A stretch of 64,000 nucleotides of DNA from Aphrocallistes beatrix (taxonomy: Eukaryota > Porifera > Hexactinellida > Sceptrulophora > Aphrocallistidae), in contig OY725489.1 in the NCBI GenBank assembly GCA_963281255.1, positions 3,658,001-3,722,000 of the forward strand, written 5' to 3'. Under the pieces are notes generated by a model. That model was not told where the DNA came from, ran no database searches, and worked only from the letters and a program-made list of their open reading frames with translations. How positions within the stretch are numbered: the stretch's first letter is position 1; the number at the start of each line of letters is the position of its first letter. Positions 10,640 to 23,291 of the stretch are shown here, piece by piece. The translations under genes were made by a program, and so were the position numbers.

Positions 10640-11782
10640 AAGGGGCCTCTAAAACAAGAGTGTCCGAACTATAAAAATCGTCAAATTTTGAAATGGCCAT
10701 AATTATAAAACCAAAAAGGTATTGAAAGCTGATATTGTACAAATGATCATGCACTAGTATGCAAAATTTACAGGAAAAATTACAAGAATTTCTGAGATGC
10801 TCGACATGGAACAATTGTTCGAATTGGAATGGAATGACCCATATACTCGTACATATGTTCACACCTTTTTGAAAAAATCTTATTTTGAGCTAGAAGCGAG
10901 TTCTCAACGGCTAATGTAGGATATTTGAATATGTAGATTCCAATTTTCGTACATAGAAAGTGGTAACCTAAGTACTTTATGAGTTCTTAACATATGTATA
11001 TATACATATTTTCACACCTTTGGTAAAAATCTTATTTTGAGCGAAAAGGGAGTTATCAACGACTAATATAGGATATTTTAATATGTAGATTCCAAATTTC
11101 ACACTTAGAATGGCCTAAAATGAGTATTTCCCGACGTATTTCGATATTTACATTCATATTCCTTCGAGTCACTTCCTGGAGCTGCACTATCGGTCTGTCG
11201 ACCGACATTTTTTCATAATAGTTGCACATCATATGTGAGATATGTTAGTATACATAATCTATTAAGGATACCGCCCTCGAAAAACCTTGCCTGGCGTAAA
11301 AAAAAACGGTTTTTTATTGCTAATTTCATTGTATTACTGATCGGTCTACCATCTGATAGCACTATTTGGAAGGTATTTTTTTTATTTTTTATGAGATCAA
11401 AAATTATTGGAGGTTTTTACCCATTTACCAATTAGTTTGTATCTTATTTGATATTTTTTTAATGATATGGACCTTAACATTGATTTGGCACCTTTGGAGA
11501 TTATATAACACAAAGATTTAAAAGAATGGGCAAATAAAATCCAAACAAAATAGCTCTATAAGGGAGTTCATTTATATAATGCTCGGGAAATCGCCTGTTT
11601 GATATCAGATATTTTGCGATCACTGGATCAGAAATAAAATTCTGATTGTTTCAAAAAAAATTTGTTCAGATTCGACCATTTGTTCTTGAGATATCGCTTA
11701 GTATAGGTAAAGTTCGGGCATAATATCCCTCTAAGGTCCCGAAAGAGGCCGATGTCATATCTTAAAAACTATTGAAGATATA

Positions 11783-12700
11783 TCTTATATATTAAAATGC
11801 TAGGATTTGTTTGTTTGTTTGTTTGTTTGTTCGAATTGATTGAATAATTGGCAAGTCGTAGAGATACGAAAATTGGCATGTAGGTTTCAAATGATGAATC
11901 TACGATTAAGTTCTAAGATCTAAGCGAAATTTTCACACCTCTGCAAAAAAAATGGAAAACAATTTTTCACACCTTTTCTATACTAAATAAATGACCTATA
12001 CTATCACAATAGAAATCATTATACAAGTACAACACTACAATATATCGTCATTGTTATTAATACTTCAAAGCCACAACTTATGTTTGATCGCTTAAATGTA
12101 TTATAGTGTATGGCAATAAAAAAATTATCTATATATTTTCACACCCTTATATACATATTTTCACACCATTTGATGAATTTTGAAAATAATGCTAGAGACT
12201 AGCTTCTAACGGCAGACATGGGGTTTTCAGGGGTGTAGATTTCGAATATCATATTTTCAGATTTATATGATAAATTATTTGTTTACTTTTGTTTACATTA
12301 GATACATAAAGTAAACAAATCTCAAAAATATGCCAGAAGCTTGCTTTAAACGGTTGACATGGGGTTTTCAGGGGTGTAGATTTCGAATATCATATTTTCG
12401 AGTATATTTGATGATCAATGTTTACTTTTGTTTACAATAGATACATAAAGTAAACAAATTACAAAATAGGCTAAAGACTAGCTTCCAATGGTTGACATGG
12501 GGTTTTCAGGGGTGTAGATTTCGAATATCATATTTTCAGATCCATATGAGAAATTATTTGTCGACCTTTGTTTACAATAGTTATATAAAGGAAAGAATTC
12601 CAAAATATGTTAGATTGAGTGACTCCAGGCGCCCGCAGGGCGACTCTGCGGACACGCAGTGTCCGTAAGCCGCGCAGCGCAAGCAAGCGAAGCGTGCTTG
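11783..12700 (+). mobile_element. H-like element, subfamily II
   Basis: It starts TCTTATATATTAAAATGCTA after an A, carries a TTTG run and TCGAATTGATTGAA, and ends with GC-rich hairpins and AGCGTGCTTG before a T. The ends follow the same TC...CTTG, A|T logic as the H family, but the body differs. It holds three tandem ~140-bp units containing GACATGGGGTTTTCAGGGGT. A reverse relative lies at 58879-59385. Confidence 0.75.
12180..12600. repeat. Three tandem ~140-bp units inside the subfamily II element
   Basis: GACATGGGGTTTTCAGGGGT recurs near 12214, 12356 and 12494. Each copy is followed by GTAGATTTCGAATATCATAT and a GTTTACTTTTGTTTACA.TAG segment. The spacing is 138-142 bp. Confidence 0.8.
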
Positions 12701-12719
12701 TAATCTATTATATTCTTAA

Positions 12720-13345
12720 GGTTGGCCTTTCCTATGGGCATTTGTTTTTTTATCAAAAATTTTCCAAAAGACCTTTTTAATCATTTTTAGATCCCTAAAG
12801 GGGTTCTAAACATTAATTTCGATCTTGAGAATTTCAATGCTATTATTTCGCCACTTATAGCCACTTGTACTACCTGGTGTCCCCCAAAAAAGGACACATT
12901 TTTAAGCGAAATGTCTCATATCCATAACTTCTTTGAAACTTGTCAGGTCATCATTTTAATGCCAAATTGGTCCTCTGCACTAAATTTCCAGCAATTTGAT
13001 ATATATATTGGACACATTTGGAGAAATTCTTTGGCTGTGGGCTCCTAGCAACGGCCAGGAATGTGATAAAATTCCTGGCCATTGCTATGCACGGACATCC
13101 AAAAAATTCTCCAAATATGATCAATATATATATCAAATTGCTGGAAATTCAATGCTGGACACGATTTCAGCATTCAAATGATGATCTGCCATGGTTCAAA
13201 GAAGTTGTTGATCTGGGATTCCGGCGGATACTATCAAAAGTGGTTATTTTTGGGTGGTCAGTCATCAATAACCAGTTTTTCACACTTTGATTGTGAAAAA
13301 TTTTGATATACCATATTTTGAAGTTAAATAAAAGGATATATGCGA
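12720..13345 (+). mobile_element. TTAA-type MITE with GGTTGGCC ends, 5' partial copy
   Basis: Preceded by TTAA (12716-12719) and collinear with 57180-57540, apart from a palindromic MITE at 12964-13167. Similarity fades after GATATACCATATTTTGAAGT near 13320, and the matching right end was not found. Confidence 0.75.
12964..13167. mobile_element. Palindromic MITE, copy 2
   Basis: Near-palindrome of about 204 bp with the same TAAATTTCCAGCAATTTGAT arms as 8801-9005. It is inserted in the GGTTGGCC MITE after its TCATCATTTTAATG segment; the uninterrupted sequence is seen at 57395-57415. Confidence 0.8.
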
Positions 13346-14640
13346 AAATATATAGGTTCCTCGAACATTCCTTTGTCAAAAAATAAATAATTCTCGACTT
13401 ATCATTGATTTAATTGTAATACAAATTCTATGGAGAACTTTGAATATATTAGAAAATGGCCAATCTAATCATTAAATATGTGTCCAAATTTAGCTATTAT
13501 GCTAAATAGTGAATACAATTGCCGTTAATAATATGTATAGAAAAATTGGAGAACTTTTGATAATTATTTTGAAAGTTCTGGCCTTGGACCTCGCAGATTC
13601 GGTCAAAACCCCCATTTAGGGTCCAAAAAGAGATATCTCTCTATCTTTGTAAATACAAGTCCAAATTCTTAGTTCTCACTTCCTAATATACTTTTTACGA
13701 GTGTACATATATGATTCTTTGATAATAATTGCACTACACCCTATGGAATGTTAAGTTTTAGATTTTTGTAATATGATGACGTAGCATTTTTCGAAAATCC
13801 TAACTTCGAAACTAAAAGTCGTAGACTTTCGCTCTAACTTCCTAATATACTTTTTGGAAGATTTTTATTAATTCTAAACTGATAGAGTATACTTCGCAGT
13901 TCCAGGAATATGAATTATTATTTACAATTATCTCAAAATATTCGGAGTTAGGGGCCTCAAGGAAATTTGTGGATTTTCAGGGTAATTTTGCTATTTTTTC
14001 TAATATTTGGTTCTAATATATGCTTTTGTTCATTATTAATAACTCATTTTACATTCTTCTTAACACCTAAACTTATAATCTCTATATCTCAGGACTTTAA
14101 AATTTCAAAATTGACCGTCTTTACAGAATTATTTCTCAAATTTGGTTTGAGATAAATGTTTGAAAATTTCAAGAGTTGTTCCATATCATTAGGCGATGAA
14201 CGTAGGACCACCACTTTTTTGATATATTCTAACTCGGTGTTTTTATTCCTGATTTCCCCAAAAAACAGACATTTTTCGCCCCTTTTTTGGCCCTTTTTTT
14301 TCGTACACCGATAAAATTTACAATATTTGTCATTTTAACTTTCTTCTGGTCCTATGAAGTTGCAAATATGGTAGACAATCAATGATTCGATTTTGGAAGC
14401 ATTTGATTCCTTGGTATGTCCTAAACAATTCCTTGAGTGCCCAAATTTCTACCATTAAGATATGCTAGCGGAAACCAAAAAAAAACAGACTTTGAGACAC
14501 TGTATTTCAAAAACTAGAAATGAGAATCAAAAACGGTTTGGAATGTGCCAGTATTTCTTGATGGAGATACCTCACCACGCTTAACATATCTTATAGCTCT
14601 AATTTCATCGTATGCTGTAAGCCAAATCATATGTTTTTTC
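13346..14640. other. Interior of the TTAA element, no gene recognised
   Basis: AT-rich, with many short direct motifs such as ACTTCCTAATATACTTTTT (twice, near 13680 and 13840). The only longer frame (13967-14155) is hydrophobic, low in complexity and unrecognised. Confidence 0.5.
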
Positions 14641-14919
14641 GAGGGCGGTATCCTTAAAATTTCAGCCTGCTATCTCCTATAATGGCTGAGTTATGCCCGA
14701 ATAACTGTGTTGCTTAACTTTTAAAAATGTGACAATGACGTCATAATTCCATGATGAGTTGACATTTTGCTCTGAACTCAGAACTTACTGGATCCATAGC
14801 CAAAATACTCCCACATGCCAAAAATCAGTTTTCTGCGCCCGGCAGTTTCTCCAATCAATTCGTTACAGATAGATAGATATATAAATAAATATACATTAAT
14901 CGAGTTTTAATAGTAAGGA

Positions 14920-16922
14920 TAGGTCACCATACAAACAACCAATCTATGTGGGTATAGGTCGTGCTCTAACTTGATCTTAAATCTAAGATCCCAAAGATTT
15001 TGTATTCTGGAATGTAGCATCTCTCCGCTCTGCTCTGAACTTATTGCTGCTCCTGCTGTTAATTGAGGTTCATATTGGAAGAAGTATTCCATATAATGGT
15101 CGGAATGTATATGCGATTTTAACGACCAAGGTAAACCGGTTGCATCCCATGATTTTCTGACTAGACAAATACTCTCTTCCCAACCAGGCTTTCTTAAATG
15201 ACCCAAACACCTGTTTTTTACCATCTTTAATGATTTTAGGGCGTTTAACAAGGAGGTGTGATGGCTAGGGAATGGTATAATATCTAAATTATCCAAAAGT
15301 CGAGAGCAAGAGTTACCTTCTAGAGCGCCATCCCAGTACTCAGATCGATATACTTTGCATCTTTGCAAAGCTTGACAGTGCTGTTTTTACAATAAACGAT
15401 CATATCGGTTAGTCGCATTTTGAGATGGCCTAGCTACACCATACAACCGATTGACGAGACCAAGAAGTATATGGAGAGGAGCAAGAGCAAGTATTTCCGG
15501 TGGTGAATCTGACCACTTGATAATTGATTCATGAGATACGCTATTAGTTTTTGAATGAAAATCCTTAATTAATTCCTTATACCTTCTTGCACGAAGATAC
15601 AAAATGTACCGGAACCCCACATTTTGTATTCTTCCGCCATATACAAAATGGGCAAGGAGGCTTGCTAGATGTTTGCTGAATTCCAACGAGCATAGCAGCC
15701 ACTTTAAAATCGCATGCAATTTGGATCGGAATATCCAAGTTAAATATGTTTCGAATAGATATTAAATTTAGTAATTAGCGCAAGTTTTCTGAATTTTCGG
15801 ATGCGTGACCCATCGCGATTACAAAGTTGGAAAGAACGCTATTAGGATTTGCTATATACAGACTATTCGGAAGCATTGAAACTATATTGACAGACAGCTT
15901 GAGGAATTGTTTACCGCCATCCAGTTGTGCTTTAAGTCTCAAAATTCTGTTCGATTGTTTATATGTGATTATATTCAATAATCTTTCAACATCGGTACAA
16001 ATTCCCATTGGAACCAGTTCAAAGTTTTGTGTTTCTGAACGGATCATTTTGATGGATAGTGAAGTAAATATTTATCCAAATATTGACCATTTTTCATCCC
16101 ATGCTCCTTTTATTCCCCCCGTGGGAAAGTGGATTCCTTCTTTGCGAAGAATTCTACCCAGCTCAAAATACGACTTTTTCCCCAAACCAAGGTGACCTAA
16201 CTTCTGCATATCTCGGACTGCCTCTCTGCTTTAAACGTGATTACTAATATTCTGTTATACGGAATTGTAGCCACAGCTATTTGATTATTCGAATCGAATG
16301 GATGATGTAATGATAGGGCATTAAATGGTGTAATAAGGCTATTGTCGCTAACTGAACCTTCGAGACTACTTACCAGGAAGTTAGTAGTGAGATTTTCAGT
16401 GTATCTACGAGATTCTACCCTTTCTGCGAAGTGTTTTCCAGCCTGCCGAGAAGATTGTGGGCGTTTCATAACTCGTTTGCAAAAGTCGATATCATGGACA
16501 TCAGTAGACATTCCACGCTTGCTGCACATTGCGGAATGCTATTTGTGTATGTTAAGTTTGCCACTTTCTAAGCCACTTTCTAACTTTCTAAATACATTTG
16601 GCTTAAAGAGATCAAATATTTCAGCGCGAAGATCTATGTTGTAAAACTTATAAGCTCTGTCAATCACCAGATTAGTAGGAGGCTGTCGCAAATTTTTCTT
16701 AGGTAAATCTTTTGGCGATGAGCGGATATAACAAAAACGGCATGCTTTGTACAGTAAATCCACATGGTAATCATCCCAAATATTCAAGAGATTTTCTGGT
16801 ATTAACAATGAAGAAGATATGTTACTGAAAAATGAATAAAGAATTAAATTTTTGTTACACTTATATAGAAATGGTATGGATATGGTTCCTACATAATAAC
16901 AATAGATTAGCAAGACAGCCAA
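14920..16922 (-). pseudogene. Decayed gene of a multicopy transposon-like family
   Basis: Read from 16922 down, the minus strand gives blocks in several frames. The first is a Cys-bearing N-terminal part (YKACRFCYIRSSP). Next comes an Arg-rich part around 16200-16500, then LDGGKQFLKLSVNIVSML (about 15930-15870), LAPLHILLGLVNRLYGVARP (about 15480-15430), and, after one TAA at about 15385, SSEQSGEMLHSRIQNLWD (about 15060-15000). I know the order DGG...K, PLHxLLGxVN, SEQ..E..H.R from abundant uncharacterised invertebrate proteins probably of transposon origin; function unproven. Several frameshifts show it is dead. The 3' part is cut by the H element ending at 14919. Confidence 0.55.
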
Positions 16923-17456
16923 ATAGCATGCAATGAAGAAGTCTTAAAATCATATTCATATTTGTATTTTTATGTTATCAGAATATAATTTTATGGTTAG
17001 TATTAGAATACAGATGTAGTATCAGCCAACCGTGGCTAAGCACGAGTATACTATAACATAGCGTTACCCAACGGTTAATTACTTAAACTCATTATTTCAA
17101 TAAAATCAGTTTTAGAACATAGGCATAGAGAATTGTAAAGTGAATAAAATTCCAATGACATGCAGAAATTATACTCTGACTGACAGAGAATAAATTTGGC
17201 AGTATCCAATAAATGTGTATTTTAGTTTAAATTAATGCAAAATATAATCAAACAAAGAAGATATTTGCACCAAAAATAGTGTAATATATAAATCTGTGAA
17301 TGGTCATATTTTACATGTACAGCTAAAATATTTTTTAGGATTTTTTAAAAAAAAATATTTTTTCCGGACAGGCGGGCTATTTTTGCGAAAAGAAAATTTT
17401 TTTAGTCACAGAGGTTAATAAGTTATCCCTTGGACGGCTTCGTGATTAAATTCTAC
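16923..17456. other. No gene recognised
   Basis: AT-rich, with a poly-A/T patch at 17335-17405. Nothing recognised. Confidence 0.45.
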
Positions 17457-18391
17457 GCAGTTGACCACGTGGGGTATAAAACTACCCCCCACATTTTGGG
17501 ATAGTTTTTCCACCACTTAGGCAAGAACGCAGGTTGACCAGTGGGGTCAGATTCTACCCCACCTGGGCAAGTGCTCAGGATGACCAGTGGGGTCAGATTC
17601 TACCCCACCTGGGCAAGTACTCAGGTTGACCAGTGGGGTCAGATTCTACCCCACCTGGGCAAGTGCTCAGGTTGACCAGTGGGGTCAGATTCTACCCCAC
17701 CTGGGCAAGTGCTCAGGATGACCAGTGGGGTCAGATTCTACCCCACCTGGGCAAGTACTCAGGTTGACCAGTGGGGTCAGATTCTACCCCACCTGGGCAA
17801 GTGCTCAGGTTGACCAGTGGGGTCAGATTCTACCCCACCTGGGCAAGTGCTCAGGTTGACCAGTGGGGTCAGATTCTACCCCACCTGGGCAAGTACTCAG
17901 GATGACCAGTGGGGTCAGATTCTACCCCACCTGGGCAAGAACGCAGGTTGACCAGTGGGGTCAGATTCTACCCCACCTGGGCAAGTACTCAGGTTGACCA
18001 GTGGGGTCAGATTCTACCCCACCTGGGCAAGAACGCAGGTTGAACAGTGGGGTCAGATTCCACCCCACCTGGGCAAGAACGCAGGTTGACCAGTGGGGTC
18101 AGATTCCACCCCACCTGGGCAAGAACGCAGGTTGACCAGTGGGGTCAGATTCTACCCCACCTGGGCAAGTACTCAGGTTGACCAGTGGGGTCAGATTCTA
18201 CCCCACCTGGGCAAGAACGCAGGTTGAACAGTGGGGTCAGATTCCACCCCACCTGGGCAAGAACGCAGGTTGACCAGTGGGGTCAGATTCCACCCCACCT
18301 GGGCAAGAACGCAGGTTGACCAGTGGGGTCAGATTCCACCCTACCTGGGCAAGAACGCAGGTTGACCAGTGGGGTCAGATTCTACCCCAGC
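17457..18391. repeat. Minisatellite B: 46-bp unit, ~19 copies
   Basis: The unit contains GGTTGACCAGTGGGGTCAGA, then TTCTACCCCACCTGGGCAAG and a variable TGCTCA/TACTCA/AACGCA hexamer. The core is the dyad TGGGGTCAGATTCTACCCCA, again exactly 20 bp. The variants recur in patterned order, a hint of higher-order structure. A diverged first dyad (TGGGGTATAAAACTACCCCC) lies at about 17471-17490. Confidence 0.94.
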
Positions 18392-18439
18392 TAGACAAGT
18401 ACACGAGTGTGAAGTCCACTCTTCCAGCAGCCGAATATA

Positions 18440-18522
18440 AGCACCACTTCACACTCAATAAATCAGCCAATTGTCGATCAATTCATCCTAAATTTGTTGA
18501 GTGCCTTAATCTAGCATGGTGA
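18440..18522. repeat. Left member of an ~80-bp direct repeat flanking the KDZ element
   Basis: CACTTCACACTCAATAAATC, then CAATTGTCGATCAATTCATC and TTGTTGAGTGCCTTAATCTA. It is repeated with a few changes at 23688-23768, in the same orientation. It ends about 20 bp before the KDZ terminus, while the right member starts about 105 bp beyond the other terminus. Confidence 0.8.
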
Positions 18523-18643
18523 TTTTCTGAGCTATTAAAAACGTTCATCCGCATGCGGATATACGTTCATCCGCATGCGGATAAGCCTTGTCCGCATGCG
18601 AATATGGCATGCGAATTGCGAGAATTAAAAATTAATCAATAAT

Positions 18644-19344
18644 AAAGACACTGCCAAAATGTTAGACTAAAATAAGGACAAAATCATGTTAGCAAGTTAC
18701 TGGGATTAATTTAATGTTTCAAAAGTAGTTGTAGATGAGGGTAGACTCAAGTGGAGTCGGTGAAGCCCTGACTTAACCAATAATTTGTCGAGATTTTATC
18801 TTATTTATACAAGAGAAATATCACCACTAACTCCATCAGTTTATGATTGAATGTTTGGTTGAAAACATAGGGCGGGAAATTTATTTGAACGGCTCACTGT
18901 CCATCCCTATCCCACATCCTATTCAGACCGGTTCACTTGGAAAATTACCATTCTCTACGTACCAGCCGTCACTGAGTTTATGCTCCACAACGGTTAGCAT
19001 AACTGACCTTCAGGACCGGCGAGAGGGGGGTCAGTATGTGAGTGTTTCTTTAGGATTTCATAATATTGAGTATGGGAAAAAATTAATTGTGCCTTGTACA
19101 TAACATAGGCGTAGGAGTAGGTGCGGCAGGTCCGGCTTTGGCCGGACCACTTTTTTGGGCAAGGATCAGATGGTCCGGCTTTTGGCCGGACTTCTTTTTT
19201 AGCCGGTCCGGCGGGACGATTTTTGGCCGGACCATGAATTTTCCTATTTGCTGACTTGTAAGTTTGTGCTATTGCATTCCAATGTATGTATATCTTTTGT
19301 CTGACCTTATTTATCAAGTTTGCTAGCTGAATTATATCTCTCAA
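18644..19344. other. KDZ element left interior; no exon recognised before 19345
   Basis: Contains a patch of repeated GTCCGGCTTTTGGCCGGAC-type palindromes (about 19128-19232) and a CAGGACCGGCGAGAGGGGGG stretch at 19013. The latter resembles the ends of the MITEs at 33181 and 53735. These may be small insertions or regulatory palindromes. No coding signature. Confidence 0.45.
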
Positions 19345-21590
19345 TGGCATCGCCTTCACCTAAAGAGCCCCATCACCCAAAAACTTTTATTTTCCCAAAA
19401 CGCTTGATCTTCAATATACAGCTTCTGAAGAAACAATAATTTGCGCACAAACCTATGATTACGATGAAGATACTTCAGTGACACAGCATCAGACTCCCCT
19501 TGTCGATCAATATTGTTTTCAATTGATGACATCTTCACAATTATGGTATCTCGAAGATACAGATTTAGTACTGTTATCTGAATTCAGCATTAACGCAGGT
19601 AGGTGTAGACATCGAATATTTTCAATACATGACAATAAATTGGTTGACTTCTTTTAGATAAAATTTCACTTACTTAATTTCGATGGAGGAGCTTTTTTAT
19701 TACTCAACTTAAATAACAGACATTTAGTTCACTATGGCCTATTATACGAATATAGTGAGTTGATGACTCACTCAAAGAATCCTCTTTTCAGCTATATTAG
19801 GTTAGCCTCATTAATTACTTTATTATTTATGTGTTGATTCTACTGAATTAAGAATAAATACACTGATTTAGGGCCAAAAACAGCAAGCTATTGAGAATGG
19901 GGGCACAACAACAGTATCGCTATCACATTGTGCAACATGCTTGGAATTCATATCTCAGACTGGTAGATATTGATTATTCTGATAACTTCTGCTGCTCGAT
20001 TTGCAAAGAAAATCCTTTAATAATTTTAGATGGTATTGCGATGGGAACAACCAAAAGACTACCAGTTAAACTGGAGAATATTGATGCATCTAGAATTTAT
20101 TCAAAAATTCCATTGAAAGAGCGTATTTACATAGCGAATTCCAAGATACGTGAAATATTACTTAAATTTACAGATTCAGGAATTGACAACGATGAATTCA
20201 CCAACATTTTAAGCTCTATTCAACCAGAATTTGCTCAATACATAATTTTCTGCTCTGAATCTCACGGTACATTAAGGATTATTAGTGATAATTACCCTCT
20301 TGTCCCTGAGATTATTCGAACATTATCACAATGTGAATCAATAACCGCGATCACTCGGATAACTGCGGCATCAAGTTGCCAACGCAAACTACTTGCAGAA
20401 TTAGCGAAGCAGCAAACAGTTTCATTATCTGATACTCAAGCTTTATATCTCAAAATGAACTTTTTGAAACTTCTCATCAATTCATTGCAACCTAACATAG
20501 ATATTCACAATAATCAAATCATATTGCAAGAAAATGTTGCAAGTCTGTTAGAATCTATCCTTAAGCAGATACAATTCCTTCTAAGAAAGCCTACCCGTGA
20601 ATTGTTGGAAGAAAATGAATCCTGTGATGATTTCTTCAACTGCTTTCCTGCATTACTTAAAAATTTTAGGTAATCCAATCAAGTAAATATATTATAACAT
20701 TTCTCTGTTGATCACATTGTAATTCACTACAAATTCCAGGAACTTTGTTAGATAACAGTTCAATTTTATTCTAAACTAAATTATAAGTGTACCAGGTTTT
20801 GAATGTCTTTAATGCGCGCTCTAATCGATTTTTTTAAAAATAATCTAATCTTAAGGATACAATTGATAATTACTTATTCTTTATTTAGGATTCCTCGATA
20901 TCATGATGAAAATAGCGAAACTCAAAGCAAGTGTACTAAATTATACCCTAAACACCAGAGATTCTCTCCTGGACTTTTAGTAATGGCGTGTCAGCACAAA
21001 ATATGCTATGGTTTTGAGATAATGTCCTCAAGAGAGTCAACAGTGTTGGTCTTCAATATGCTACTTAGAAAGTTCAAAAAAATACCTGAGATAATTATAT
21101 GACAATGCTTGTAATCTACACACAACATGTATAATGAGGTAAGCAATAATTAAGAAATATATTTGATATAATATCTCATTAATTTTTATTATTTGTATAA
21201 TAATCTGGGATATTTGGTACTAATTATACTAGTTATTGGTTAGAAAAATAATTAAATTTTACTAAAATTATCCCCAAATCCTGATTCGAAATGTATTCTC
21301 ATCAATTGCTAAATTCAAAATTCTCTTTCTCTTATAGGGATCCATATCTATTTAGAAATACAACCTTTTTAATAGATAGATTCCATAACAAGAACCATCA
21401 ATGCGATCCAATATTTTCAATGAAGACTTGGGACACTGAGGACATGAGAAAAATTAATTCGCAGATTTGTGAGCAGATTTTCTCAACTATGAGGCGTATC
21501 TCAACTCAAGTAGCTTATATGAGGATTGAAAACGTATTCTTCAACTCCCGTTATTTCCTAGCATGTCTGAATAAAATAAATCAGAATTGA
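19345..21590 (+). pseudogene. KDZ-type transposase gene with introns
   Basis: A probable first exon near 19345-19597 begins ATGGCATCG and ends at a GTAGGT donor, with one frameshift inside. Later exons are clear: about 19891-20669, 20889-21138 and 21338-21590, with GT/AG junctions that keep phase. Motifs in order: FCCSICKENP with IILDGIAMGTTK, a zinc-binding pair then an Asp-Gly; LVMACQHKICYGFEIM; YDNACNLH, only if a small frameshift near 21102 is allowed; DRFHNKNHQC; and NSQICEQ. This is the signature of the Kyakuja-Dileera-Zisupton superfamily, whose catalytic acids lie in the DxAC, DxFHxxNHxC and CEQ blocks. The products cut and paste the element. The two frameshifts suggest this copy is inactive. 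Confidence 0.72.
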
Positions 21591-23291
21591 ACTATATTGA
21601 TTGTTATAAATTCTACAATGCTAAAATAAATTAACATGTGCAATTCTACAATGGTATAATAACTACTAATAGGTGCAATTCTTGCATTTGAAAGGCCCAG
21701 AGAAAAAGGTATTAGGGAGATTATAGCATCTGTTATGGTACCAAAACCCACAACCGTCACATCAATCGTATATCGATATGGCAGTGGGATTTTGCCAGTA
21801 CGTATTCCACGGGTTTTGGAAGGAAATGGGGTGACCGTTTCAGTTTCAATACATCTCAAATAATGTTCCCTGATTTCTTTCTGATTCCAAGTGAGATATA
21901 GTGGATCATCTCCCACTGCCATTGCAGTGGCAACTGCGGCGGCAAATATCCCACAATCTGTTATACCAGTCTGTTTCTGAATTCTTGGCACCACAACCTC
22001 CAGCTGCATACTATTGCCAGCATATAAAAATGCCAGTTGGGTATCTAAGTACATTGTTGTCTCGCCATAGAACATCGAATCATACAAATTCACACCACCT
22101 CTTCCATCATAACTAGAACATACCCAGTGGTTCTTCTTTGTGAAGTGAATCTGAACGCTTGGGAGATAATGTGCCACTTTCTTAAAACTGAGATTCTAGA
22201 ATGGATTAAATAATCAATACTTTTGCAATATTTACTCTATTTATAATAAATAGTGCACCATCGCTAATCAGACAATACATAAGATCAAAAATAGTACAAA
22301 TCAATATTTCTAATAGTAGTTGAACAAGAAAATTTATACCTGCGAAAGAATGGTATCCTGTAGTCCATTTAGGGATGGAAAGCATCTTTTCAAGAGGATC
22401 TAGAAAAACAAATAATTATTTATATAATAGTAAAAGTGACAAGTTATTGATATTAAATAAGTTCTTGTGAGTTCTTACACAAAATGCATTGATAGCTATA
22501 TCAGTTAACTGCCCATTAGCCAAAAGTTCTTTGATGCATTTTCTCTTCATGGAAGATGGGAGTTTTCGAATGGAGGGAGGTTGACTCAGAGGAACTTGTC
22601 GTGAAATTAGCTGAGGTGAAGCCTGTTTTTTAGTAGATGGAGTACTAAGCAAACCATCAAAGTAAGAGGTGTTATCTTGTTCTGAAAAACTCAGCTCGAA
22701 TATTTTAACAGGCGGAGGTGAATTTGAAAGAGTAGAAACTGATGATTTTCGTTTTTTAGGAGTGCTTAGTCATGCTATTCTTTGAATTACTCTTGTAGCC
22801 ATGAAATTCTTCTTCGAAACCATTATATTGGATATAAGAATTTACAATGTCGATAAGCTGCTTTTTAGTAATCGAATTATCTTTTGATTTAGAAACGCAC
22901 ACGAAGGGCACATCCGTCGGCCACCAAGCTGGCTTTAAGATTTCATTTCCACAAAAGTTTCGGAAGCGCCCTAATAAAAAATGCTCAAATATTCATTATT
23001 CTACAATAGCATTATCAAATAATTCAGAAAGAAGTACTTACCTACAGATTGATGGACCAGCCAATATACAATTCTCCTCAATAATTCCAGCATCTGTTCT
23101 TCATACCACGGTAGATCAATTTGATGATTATTTGTATTGTGAGAAAAACTGTCCCATATTGTATCTTTTTGCGCAGATATCAAATCGCGGAATTTTTCCG
23201 GGCCCAAGACTGTCAGAGTACCTTTCCAAGTCATCACAATACCAATCACTTCACCAGTAACTTTGTGAAAGGTATCACACGTTTTCATCAA
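21590..23291 (-). pseudogene. Ulp1-like (C48) cysteine protease gene of the KDZ element, spliced
   Basis: The minus-strand gene is convergent with the transposase. The first visible exon (23291-23042) has WYEEQMLELLRRI and ends at a GTAAGT donor. The next exon (from 22970) has PAWWPTDVPFVCV, a block common in proteins of this element group, and meets a stop near 22768. Later pieces are MKRKCIKELLANGQLTDI (about 22560-22490), LNGLQDTILSQ (about 22370-22340) and a final exon from about 22190. That exon shows KNHWVCSS (catalytic His), VNLYDS (Asp) and QKQTGITDCGIFAAA (Gln and Cys). This His-Asp-Gln-Cys order defines Ulp1/SENP peptidases. It may process SUMO-like tags or element proteins; the role is inferred. 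Part of the middle is degraded. Confidence 0.7.

Larger units (their letters stand above)
11266..14653. mobile_element. 3.4-kb non-autonomous TTAA-target element
   Basis: The termini GGATACCGCCCTCGAAAAA (11266) and its exact inverse (to 14653) are flanked by TTAA at 11262-11265 and 14654-14657. The host H sequence is continuous when the element and one TTAA are removed. TTAA duplication is typical of piggyBac and of Kolobok elements. No transposase frame is visible, so the superfamily is not settled. It contains an H-like element (11783-12700) and a partial GGTTGGCC MITE (from 12720). Confidence 0.82.
10640..14919 (-). mobile_element. H-related element copy 3 (reverse, long variant), interrupted
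   Basis: The 5' end is at 14919 (TCCTTACTATTAAAACTCG on the minus strand), placed A|T in the pseudogene that starts at 14920. The H body runs to 14658, is interrupted by the TTAA element (11266-14653), and resumes below 11262. After the GTCGGTCGACAGACCGATAG block it follows the variant seen at 1031-1234, not the short GC-rich 3' end. A second copy of the GGTGTGAAAATATG block lies near 10860-11010. The left boundary was not found, so 10640 is approximate. Confidence 0.6.
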
